From Coenobita brevimanus (taxonomy: Eukaryota > Arthropoda > Malacostraca > Decapoda > Coenobitidae): DNA of 64,000 bases. The notes under the pieces are model-generated. The model saw only the letters and a list, made by a program, of their open reading frames with translations, was not told where the DNA came from and did no database searches. Below, piece after piece: positions 54,882-64,000 of this stretch; positions within the stretch are counted from its first letter, which is position 1; each line of letters begins with the position of its first letter. The stretch is taken from positions 956,717 through 1,020,716 of the forward strand of contig CM064664.1 in assembly GCA_032717465.1 (NCBI GenBank), in the 5' to 3' direction. Both the position numbers and the translations under genes were made by a program.

Positions 54882-57867
54882 TAGGCAGTCTGGCCGAACA
54901 GCCCCAAGCCCTTTATGAAGGCCATGGCCGAGACTGGGCTTTCCCACAGGGCTTTCAAGGAGTGTATGTTGTGTTGTTGGCGTAGGTGATTGTGTGCAAT
55001 GCAGTCTTGCATAATATGCTTAATAGTATGGGGTGCTGTGTTGCAGATTGTGTGCAATGCAATCTTGCATAATGTGCTTAATAATATGGGGTGCTGTGTT
55101 GCAGGTTGTGAGCAATGGAGTCTTCCATAATGTGCTTAACCCCTACACCGCGGGCTTGTTTACCAATTACTTGCGTGTGCCGCGGGGTTATTTGGGCTCC
55201 CGACAGACTCTCAAAAAATATTTGCCAAAAATCAGTTATTAGTCCTAGAATAATAAAATTACATATGCTTATGGCACATACCTTCAGCTTTCTCCTGGAA
55301 TGATTGTTGAGCCTTCGTCGGTTACCGTAGGACTTGTGGAGACCTCTGAAGTAGGGTAACGAAGTCTCCACTTTACACTTCCCAACAACCCGTAATATGA
55401 TTACCACAGCCAGATACAAACACTATAAACACTATTCTACAATTTTCAAGTAGTTTGGGATCCATACTAAAAAAAAAAAAGCACTGTGAAAGCAATGGAA
55501 ATTACGAGCGCGTCTGATCGTCGCACTGGCACTAGTTCGCTCATGGTAGTCTGTCATTTATTATTCATAAAACCCCTCACACTTTATATTTCTATTACTA
55601 TATAACACTTATATATATCTACAGTCTTTATCCATAAGTTTCCTTCAGTAGTATTAGTTTATTGTCACTGTAGGGATTCAATTTCTTTCAGTAAAATACG
55701 TAGCATTCACTTTCTCGTCCTGTATACTGGCATTGAGAGTGAATGTCACTTTCATCTTCACTCTCATAACTCATAGCATTCAGACATGCTAGAGTGAAAC
55801 TTTCACTTTCATTACTCCTAGGGTATATACTCGTTTTCTTATAATACTACTCATTTACATTTCTATTTACGTTCTCTATTTTATTTACGTTATTTACATT
55901 TCTATTTTATTTACAGTGTTATGCACTGTCACTTGAAATAACTTATAAAACTATTTTCCATTGTTCACGTATATTTACATTCATTACTTTCACTTGCTGT
56001 TTACACATTATTTACACATTATTTACAATTCCACTTGCACTGTTTTACTCAATAGAAAGATCGTAATCACTCTTTTATCAATTGTCAGCCCTTTACCTCT
56101 TTCCACACGAGGTTTAGTAGGGGGTAAAGGTCACAGAGCCATTTGCATGGGGGTGAAAAAAGGCCTTGAAGTCAGCAAGATGAAACATACATCCTCTCAC
56201 TTCGGAAGATGAGACTACACTGATAACGCAGTTGCCAGGCCAGCTAGCCTAGAGGCCTGCTTTAGGGGTTATTCAGAGTTACCAATATTACTTCTTGAAA
56301 CAGCTAAGTCTAGCACTGATATGATTGGCAGGAAATCTAGACAATACATTATAAATTTGGTAGTTCCAGGTGAATGTAAATATCATTTAGGGTTCTCGCT
56401 TCCTCCTTACAGGTATATTTATTACGAAAATAGATTAGAGGCCTACTTAGGAGATATATAATCAGAGCTACCAATGTTAAATCTTGAAACAGCTTTGTGT
56501 AGCACTGATATGATTGGCAGGAAATCTAGACAATACATTATAAATTAGGTAGTTCCAGGTGAATGTAAATATCACTTAGGCTTCTCCCTTCTCTCCTTAC
56601 ATGTATATTTATTACGAAAATAGATTATACGGCATATTTCAAGGGGAAAAAAACAGCGAAAATTAGCGAACGAGTGCACGTGAGGTGTTGTCAGGTGATA
56701 ATTAGCCAATTCCAGGTGTATGGCACTCTCACTTACCTGATTTCTTTCTTGTATATATTATTTGGTATAAGAATACGACATAGGGCTTATTTCAATGGAT
56801 GAAATCAGTGAAAAATTCCAGGGAAGATTTACTTAGCGTAGCATGGCCGGGCAGGCGAGAGGATAGGGTAATGGAGGGGGTAGGGAGGGGAGTCAAGAAC
56901 GGGGAGAAATGGCTAAATTGTCAACAATGGATGGGAGTACAGATGAGATTAGGAGTGCTGACTAGTGTTGGACATTGTCAGTACTGATAGATGATACAAG
57001 CCCCCACTTGAAAGCCCGGGTGAATTCAAAATAACACAGAATCACAAAAGCGACGCCCCGCGGTATGATCCCTTGCTCCCAAGCGTCACGAAAGTGACGC
57101 CCCGCGGTTAAGGGGTTAATAGTATGGGGTGCTGTGTTGCATCCTGGACAGGCATCAGCGATGGAGTCATCCAGCCTCATCTAGTAGCTTAAGAGGGCTG
57201 GATGGTGCCCACATCTCAGCCTGGCCAGATGGACCCTGTCCTCACGAGGAAAATAGGATTCAGAAGGGTGGATGTCAGGAGGTCGTGCATGCAGCTGTGT
57301 GTTGTCTTTAAGTGACTGAATGGAGCAGTGAGTGATCTGAGTATGGATATGCTTCTGGAAGCTGGTCTGAGGTGGGCCAGGGGGGAGAGATGACAGTATT
57401 TGTGTATGGTATCTGTGCTGGGTGTTGTTTTGATGTTCCTTGGTGTGGGTGGATGTGCTGCCATGTACTGTAGTGGATGTTGTGGGTTTGTGGAGGCTGC
57501 AGCAAGAACTGGGTGCCTCTCATATCTGGGTGATCCTTGACTTTGAGGACTTTGGTTTCTTGATGTAGGTTGTCTGTGGGTGTAGTAGCTGTGCAGCCTG
57601 TGATTATTTTTAGGGCCTTGTTCTGTATGGTCTGTAGAGTGTTGTGGTGTGTTTTGGTCAGGTTAGAAGCCCAGGCAGGGCTTGCATAATTCATCACTGA
57701 ACGTATGTATTGTTTGTATACTGTGGTGGTGGTTTCTTTGTTGTGTCCAGATGTTGTATGGGCAAGTGACCTCAAAGCATCTAGTCTTGGTGTTATTTTA
57801 TTTTTAATGTTTGTGATGTGTTGTTTAAATGACATTAATATATTGTATGTTACACCAAGGATTTTGG

Positions 57868-57909
<42 letters not shown>

Positions 57910-58105
57910 TAGGGGAGTGTTGTTTATGGTGAGGTGTGGGATGTGACTGTGTTCTGCTGTCCAGTTTGTGAGAAGAGTCACTGTAGATTTGGCTGGGGCT
58001 GTTTTGAGCCTGTTTGTGGTGAACCATTCATGTAGTGTGTTGAGGTAAGGTTGAATGATGTGTGCAGCTGTGTTTGCGTTTTGGTGCATACATCGTTTTC
58101 GGTTT
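54882..58105 (-). mobile_element. Jockey-like LINE fragment split by a TTAA element
   Basis: The right part (57116-58105, minus strand) encodes AAHIIQPYLNTLHEWF and NRLKTAPAKSTVTLLT. An in-frame (His-Thr)n tract from a CA array follows (57870-57906). The reading then continues KILGVTYNILMSFKQHI, RSVMNYASPAWASNL and LQTIQNKALKIITGC, the region after a Jockey-type reverse transcriptase. MRLDDSIADACPGCNTAPHT lies next, shortly before the insertion. The left part (54882-55135) holds three tandem copies of the following segment (TIKHIMQDCIAHN-like) and the C-terminus. Confidence 0.8.
55140..57115. mobile_element. TTAA-flanked piggyBac-like element, 2.0 kb, no transposase
   Basis: The ends CCCCTACACCGCGGGC and the complement of GCCCCGCGGTTAAGGGG are inverted and bordered by TTAA (55136-55139, 57116-57119). 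A direct repeat of about 190 bp lies inside (about 56250-56435 and 56436-56625; TATGATTGGCAGGAAATCTA). GACGCCCCGCGGT occurs twice near the right end. No transposase frame was recognised. The host LINE sequence is continuous across the TTAA. Confidence 0.82.
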
Positions 58106-60605
58106 CTTTTTCTTTTTTAAAGGCTCCAACATGCTTGCATATGTCGGCCTTGGTCACCTAATGGCGGCTCTCCACGCTGCACGATCCATTGCAGCCTCCC
58201 TGTTCAGTCCCTTAACCCTGAGGTCACACTTAATGACCTCGTCCCATGTCTTTCTCGGTCTACCCCTCATAACCCCACCTCCAGTATTAACACTTCTCAC
58301 CTTCCTCACCCAATTATCATCCCCCATCCTCTCCACATGTCCAAACCAACTCAGTCTACCTCTCCTCATCACAACATCAATACACTCCAGTCCCATCCTA
58401 CCTCTCAACTCTTCCATCGTAAACCCAGCCCCTCCAGGCCTTGGATGCATGGACGCACTGCACATCCACCCAATCATTGTCATTTCTGTACGTCTGAGCC
58501 GGCGAATATCTTCCTCCTTCACTGCCCAGGTCTCACTACCATACAGCATTACACTCCTAACACATGCTGCATACAAAGACCCCTTAGCACGTAGGGAGAG
58601 CCTTCTCAATGTCAGGAGAGGTAAGAGCTCCCTGAACTTCTTCCAACCACTTCTCACCCTAGCCACAGAGCTAGCTCCAGCCCCACCTCCAGCACACAAC
58701 ATGTCTCCCAAATAACAAAACTCTTCCACACACTCAAGAGATTCACCAACAAGTTCAATCCTTTCACGTCTGACAATCTCCACCTGCTCACCCCGGCACG
58801 CCGTACACATAAACTCAGCATTATCTCGCAGTCTACCTCTGATACCACTACATCTCTTATGCACCCATTTATCACACACCGGTACTTTGACAGTACCGCC
58901 ACCAACCCTAGGTATCATCACTTTTGTTTTATCTGCATTTACCCTTAAACCCTTGTGCCCCATACCATCTCTTCACTTCCTAAACCTTTCCTCCGCTTCC
59001 CTTTCGTTCTCTGCAATCAACACCAAATCATCAGCATACAACAACTCCCACGGGAGTCCGTTTCTAAAGTCACGTGAAAGGGCTTCAAGTACCATGATAA
59101 ACAACATGGGACTCAAGACTGACCCCTGATGCACACCAGCATTCACGGAAAACTCATCTCTCAAATCTCCATTCACCCTTACCTGGGTGTGAGCACCCAC
59201 ATACATGGCCATAACCACCCTAACCAGCCACTCCTCCAAGCCAAGCTTTCTCATTGCCCACTTCACCACCTCTCTAGGGACTCTGTCAAAGGCCTTTTCC
59301 AAATCAACAAAAACAAAATAAAGATCCCTTCTCCTACCAATATATTTTTCCTGAAGCTGTCGAACAATGAATATGGCATCAGTGGTCCCCCTACCTGGCA
59401 TAAACCCAAACTGCATCTCATCAATATTCACTCTTTCTCTAATCATACCTTCTAAAACTCTCTCCATTACCTTCATTATCTGATCTAAAAGCTTTATACC
59501 TCTATAATTTCCTCTTTCCAGGGCATCACCCTTCCCTTTATACACATTTACAGTTACACTCTTCAGCCAGTCATCTGGGACAACACACTCATAAATAATC
59601 CTATTTATCAGGTCAGTGACTAAACTCACCCCTGTATCGCCTGAGACCTTCAACATTTCGGCAGTCAACCCAGACACACCTGCTGCCTTCCCCACCCTCA
59701 TCCTGCCTATTGCCTCACTCACAGTAGCAGTATCAATCAAAGGCCAAGGGCCAGACACTGGATCTGCTGGCTCCAAACCTTCTCTGTCCCAGTCAAACTC
59801 CTCATTCAACAACCGGTTATAATGCTCTCTCCATGCATCTTTAATATCCTCACTGTTCACCACTACCCTTCCTTCATCATTCACACACTGCTCACCTATG
59901 ATATCCCGATTATCCCTCTTCACCTGACCTGCCACCCTAAATATATTTTTCCTTTCCCCATGATTTAGGTTATCAAGTAATTGTCTCTGTGACTCAGACT
60001 TTGCCCTGTATACCTCTCTCCTAGCCCTACGCTTGGCAGCCAAATATTCCTCTTTGCTACCACCCTTCTTCCACTTCCAGAAAAGCCTTCTTTTCTCCTT
60101 AATTACAGCTTCTACACCCTCATCCCACCACCAAGTTACTTTATGTCTTGGTGGTCCTCTTGTCCAGCCGCATGTTACATCAGTAACTCTCAAGAAATTG
60201 TTCTTGAGGGCTCTGTACTGTTCATTAACGCCTCTGTCTACAGCTCCCTGTTCAGCCACCACTCTCCTCAACTCGCTATAGAAGGCATCCCTTACTACTT
60301 GGTTTTTCAGCTTCCATATTTTCCTCCTAAGCACATAAGTCCTCTTTTTCATCACTTGTTCTTTAAGCACCATATCACAAACCAATAGTTTGTGCTGCTG
60401 CACACACTCCTTACTTCCTATAACTTTAACATCCCTCACGAACCTCCTATCGGCCCTCCTAACCAGAAAATAATCTATCTGACTGCTATTTCCCCCAGAC
60501 TCATACGTAATTAACCTACTGTCTCTTTTCCTAAAATATGTGTTGCACACAATCATGTCCGTTGCCTCCCCAAACTCGAGTATCCTTTCCCCTTCTGGGT
60601 CTTAA
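58105..60605 (-). mobile_element. LINE family Q, 5'-truncated but nearly intact ORF
   Basis: A 2.5-kb minus-strand copy that ends GTTGGAGCCTTTAAAAAAG at the left. The 5' truncation lies inside the endonuclease domain at about 60605. A family A SINE tail (GGGGCGGCATAGGATTGAAT) follows at 60620-60660. It is antisense to the A2M and APC1-like exons. Confidence 0.85.
58154..60556 (-). pseudogene. Family Q endonuclease/reverse transcriptase, one stop
   Basis: The frame starts in the end of the APE endonuclease (CNTYFRKRDSRLITYESGGN, SQIDYFLVRR). It continues through a connector (VTWWWDEGVEAVIKEKRRLF) into the reverse transcriptase: KAAGVSGLTAEML, GNYRGIKLLDQIMKVMERVL, MQFGFMPGRGTTDAIFIVRQ, FVDLEKAFDRVPREVV, GVHQGSVLSPMLF and catalytic LLYADDLVLIAE. 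A single stop (Trp to TGA near 58970) is followed by a finger-like VCDKWVHKRCSGIRG...FMCTACRG. YGSETWAVKEEDI, WFGHVERMGDDNWVRKV and a final NREAAMDRAAWRAAIR come next. The motif set is RTE-like. A full element would need the missing endonuclease start. Confidence 0.85.
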
Positions 60606-60660
60606 AATTTTTTTTCTACACACCTCGTGGGGCGGCATAGGATTGAATGATGGATGATCG

Positions 60661-61521
60661 ATTATTATTTTTAACCAGTTTTGTTCTGATGCCATTCACA
60701 ACAGAGGTGCGAGGACAAGTGATCGGCCACGTTAAGAGTGAGACAGACTGCCAGTTGACACCTAAGTGTGCCGTCATACTCACCCTTCTTGATGCCCAAA
60801 GTAATTAATGTATTGAAGGTTATAGTTGTTTTTAGTAAAATACATTTTATGTCCACTTAATTAAAAATGATCTTATTCCTTCTTTATCATTTGCATTGTT
60901 TGTGAAAGTTGTCATATTGGTAGTAATGGTTGTATTACATAATAAAAATAATAATTATAATTGTAGAAGGTGGTGGAGCAATCATCCTCTCTCCCTTTGT
61001 CAATCTCTTCCCCCACTCATGTTCAGTGGGTTAAGGTGGTCCAGCTGGATGGACACTGTAAGGGTTACATCTGAGGGGTGGCCAAGTGAGGCTGGTAACC
61101 GTTGCCTCGTTGGCACTGAGTACCTCCAGCTGCCTGTGTAATAGGCCACAAAATACCATTAGTTGGTGTTGTATTAGCTCCTGGGTCCACATTCTCATCA
61201 CTCAAGGCAGCTGCCTAGCATCTTTTCCTTAGCTAATTATTTTTGGATAGGGCTGCCTACTGTCAGTTTGTATGTTATTTATGTTGAGTATGGAGGTATT
61301 GTAATGCTGTAAATGACACAAGAGGATAGTAGGGAGTAATAAGCAGAATAATCACTTAGGAGAAATATTAGGCAGTTTCTAACTGATGGGCCTTGGTCAT
61401 CCCCTTCCCCCCAATCCTACTGTTCACCCAACTTTTTTTTTTTTTTAATTTATTTTTTTTTTGAGATAGGGTTGAGATGATTATTCTCCCCCCCCCCTGC
61501 ATCCTTATTACCCTAACTTGT
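60661..61521. other. No recognised feature
   Basis: AT-rich sequence. 61318-61380 weakly resembles the 101-bp repeat of 62889-63420. A poly-T stretch lies at 61433-61463. Confidence 0.4.
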
Positions 61522-61958
61522 TGGTAGGTGGGGGCACTCACCATCCACTCACTGTGTAGTGCTGCTTTGGGTGTCTGCCCTTTCCTGTCTACCTTCCTTC
61601 GTCTTCTGTCTTGCCTTCCTTCATTCTTTCCTCTTTCTTCTGCCTGTGGGTGACTCTACACTGAGTGACAAGCCAAATGGTTTCCTGTGCACCAGGAAAC
61701 CGTTTACTGTGCTGGGTGGTAACCATATAACCAAATTATGGCGCCTGGTGGTTTAGTGGGTAATTCAGGTGCTCCAGTCTGATTGGGCCTATGTAGGTTA
61801 ATATCCAAGGGGTGGTTGGGGTATAATGCACATGTAATGCCACTCAGGGATGAGTGAGGCTGGTCACTCTCATCTTAAATGTCAGGACCAACTTGCCCAG
61901 CCCTGGGCTGCTACACTCTTCATGGGGCAGCATAGGGTTGGATGATGGATGGATGGAT
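61522..61958 (+). mobile_element. tRNA-related SINE, family A (long copy)
   Basis: Head GTAGGTGGGGGCACTCACCA, CT-rich middle and hairpin AAATGGTTTCCTG/CAGGAAACCGTTT (61676-61706, one change). Box A GTGGTTTAGTGGGTAA, the body and the (GGAT)n tail follow. It has the same module order as the copy at 5301. Confidence 0.78.
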
Positions 61959-62057
61959 AACCCTAATTCCATTAAAACATCAGGTTAGGTAGGATCCAGG
62001 AAGAGAAAGCATATAAGTAGTATTTTGTTATTTTGTTGTATCAAGATGTTACTGAAG

Positions 62058-62297
62058 GATGCCTTCATGCAGTGGCACTGATATAACCATGTAGCCAGTA
62101 TAGAGGGATGCCTTCATGCAGTGGCACTGATATAACCATGTAGCCAGTATAGAGGGATGCCTTCATGCAGTGGCACTGATATAACCATGTAGCCAGTATA
62201 GAGGGATGCCTTCATGCAGTGGCACTGATATAACCATGTAGCCAGTATAGAGGGATGCCTTCATGCAGTGGCACTGATATAACCATGTAGCCAGTCT
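62058..62297. repeat. 49-bp minisatellite, five units
   Basis: Units starting GATGCCTTCATGCAGTGGCA at 62058, 62107, 62156, 62205 and 62254 are almost identical, so the array is recent or homogenised. Confidence 0.95.
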
Positions 62298-62374
62298 TGT
62301 TATCCCCTGAAAGAAGGATTGACTGCAAGATAAGAGCTTGTAGTTCACTGGTTCACCTTCAGAGCCTGGGACTA

Positions 62375-62510
62375 CAGCAGCAGGAAAAACATCATAAAGA
62401 TGATGAATATCATGGCAATATTTCTTATGCTGATGATCAGTTATGATCATCAGCATAATAACAAATATTACCATCATGCTGGTCTTTATAATATGATGTT
62501 TTTCCTGCTG
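62375..62510. mobile_element. 136-bp palindromic MITE
   Basis: The arms start CAGCAGGAAAAACATCATA and end in its complement, with TGATGATCA at the centre and TA on both sides (62373-62374, 62511-62512). This fits a mariner- or pogo-type MITE. Confidence 0.8.
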
Positions 62511-62888
62511 TACTAAAACACTAGGGCCCATATTGCCATCAGTAAACTTCCTGATATATCCTAAGCAGTTACTATGTTTATTACTGTAGTAACACAGTGT
62601 CTCTCTCCCCACCAGGCTGCAGCAATCCACCCTCCCTGTTGTCCAAGCTCCTCAACTCACTGCTTCCAACATCCATCAAATCACTTGCTGAAGTGTTATT
62701 TATTAACCATAGGTAGAAGATGGTCATGCAAATACTGTAGGTGTGTTTTGTACATATAAATGGTTGTATATTAATTGAACTGGACTAAAGTGATTATGTA
62801 CAGAACATTTGTACACTGAAGGTTTTGTGTGTGGGGGGGGGGGACTATCATTCCTTTTTTTCTTTCTTTTTTAATCTTTCTCTTTTAA

Positions 62889-63420
62889 TAAACAAAATAA
62901 ATCACTTAGGAAAAGGTGTTGGGGAGCTTTATGCAGAGTATAGTGATATTGGAAGGATTTATGTAACACAGAATAGGACAGTAAGGTGTAATAAACAAAA
63001 TAAATCACTTATGAAAAGGTTTTAGGGAGTTTCATGCAGAGTATGGTGATAGTGGAAGGATTTATGTAACACAGAAGAGGACTGTAAGGTGTAATAAACA
63101 AAATAAATCACTTAGGAAAAGGTGTTAGGGGGCTTTATGCAGAATATGGTGTTATTGGAAGGATTTATGTAACACAGAAGAGGACAGTAAGGTGTAATGA
63201 AGATAAATTGCTTAGGAAAAGGTGTTAGGGAGCTTGCTTAGCCAACCATATAGACCAATGATACGGAATTATATTTTACCAAATCAATCCTAGTTTAAAT
63301 TTAAAAAAACCGTTACTTGGATGGACAGCAAGGTGTAATCAAAACAAATTGCATAGGAAAAGGTGTTAGGGAGGTTGCTTAAGCAAGGCTACAGAGCAAT
63401 GCTACAGAATTGATGAACTA
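62889..63420. repeat. About 101-bp tandem repeat, 3 good and 2 diverged units
   Basis: AATAAACAAAATAAATCACT begins units at 62889, 62990 and 63094. Diverged units near 63196 and 63336 keep AGGAAAAGGTGTTAGGGAG. Confidence 0.85.
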
Positions 63421-63619
63421 TTGTAAATATTAGCAAGGCAATTCTCAGCATTGGATAGTTTACATTTCAATTCCAATAACCGTTACTTGTTTTTCTCTCT
63501 CATGTCGTTGTGTGTTATCTAGTCAGTAGTTTGAATTGTAGAGAGGAAAATAAAAGCAGTAGTAATAGTGCCTTAACTCATTTGCCTTTGCTACTCAGCC
63601 TGGCAGCGTAGTAAGTAGA

Positions 63620-64000
63620 AAATGTGCTGCTGGTGGTGGTGGTGGTAATAGTCGTAGTGGTAGTAGTAGTTATAGTGGTAGTAGTCATCCTAGTAATAGT
63701 GGTGGTGGTGGTGATGGAAGTAGTACTATTAGTAGTAATAGTAGTAGCAGTGGCACTAATAGTTATAGTAGTATTAGTAGTGGTGGTGGTGGTGATGGAA
63801 GGAGTAATAATAGTAGTAGTAGCAGCAGCAGTAGCACTAGTAGTAGTAGTAGTAGTGGTAGTAGTAGTAGTAGTAGTAGTAGCAGCAGTAGCACTAGTAG
63901 TAGTAGTAGCAGCAGTAGCACTAGTAGTAGTAGTAGTAGTAGTAGTAGTAGCAGCAGTAGCACTAGTAGTAGTAGTAGCAGCAGTAGCACTAGTAGTAGT
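63620..64000. repeat. AGT/GGT/GCA trinucleotide array, runs to window end
   Basis: The array has a higher-order unit, (AGT)n-AGCAGCAGTAGCACT. The antisense poly-Leu/Val open frame is an artefact. Confidence 0.95.

Noticed and set aside
63763..63990. Poly-Leu/Val open frame at the window end
   Set aside because: Antisense of the AGT/GCA trinucleotide array.
1..64000. CRISPR arrays, bacterial operons, ribosome binding sites, prophage genes
   Set aside because: Spliced exons, non-LTR retroelements and SINEs show eukaryotic DNA. The tandem repeats are minisatellites with no unique spacers.

Overview
The window is animal nuclear DNA, AT-rich and dominated by repeats. Short protein-coding exons are separated by introns of 6 to 13 kb that are packed with transposable elements. 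The mix of non-LTR retrotransposons (RTE-, CR1- and Jockey-like), Tigger/pogo and TTAA-flanked piggyBac-like DNA elements, tRNA- and 5S-derived SINEs, and long ATG, AAT, CA and AGT microsatellites fits an arthropod, most likely a decapod crustacean. The species assignment is inference.

Host genes. On the + strand, exons at 766-940, 8047-8187, 14832-14938 or 15017-15123, 26839-26896 and 39575-39751 join with matching splice phases. They encode the MG6/bait-region part of an alpha-2-macroglobulin / thioester-containing protein (A2M/TEP), a secreted protease-trapping or opsonin immune protein. The third exon exists as two 107-nt tandem copies. Skipping both, or including both, creates an immediate or early stop, so exactly one copy can be used. 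Nine of the ten differences between the copies change the protein. The following bait-like exon has a 113-bp tandem duplication that creates a second, phase-compatible mini-exon. The rest of the A2M gene (MG7, CUB, thioester and receptor-binding domains) is not visible. A further exon at 53826-53999 resembles the anaphase-promoting complex subunit APC1.

Layout. 0-1.1 kb: ATG microsatellite and first A2M exon. 1.2-5.3 kb: two Tigger/pogo elements side by side. 5.3-11.5 kb: SINEs, including a full-length 5S rRNA-derived SINE. 11.5-14.7 kb: near full-length RTE. 15.6-20.2 kb: CR1-group LINE with a nested RTE fragment. 20.4-25.9 kb: SINEs, a SINE foldback, a near full-length RTE and the end of a second LINE family. 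28.5-28.9 kb: near-perfect 410-bp palindrome carrying tRNA-like sequence. 29.8-31.1 kb: long terminal inverted-repeat element. 33.9-38.3 kb: Tigger-like MITEs and a 57-bp minisatellite. 38.3-42.6 kb: A2M bait exon and other splice-flanked open segments. 43.0-44.1 kb: piggyBac-like element. 44.3-45.8 kb: tandem segmental duplication. 46.0-53.2 kb: RTE copies and SINEs. 54.9-60.6 kb: a Jockey-like LINE split by a 2-kb TTAA element, then a second-family LINE with a single stop. 61.5-64 kb: SINE, minisatellites and an AGT/GCA trinucleotide array.

Nearly all long open frames outside the exons are retroelement or transposase remains, or arise from simple repeats. All calls come from reading the sequence; no database search was possible.
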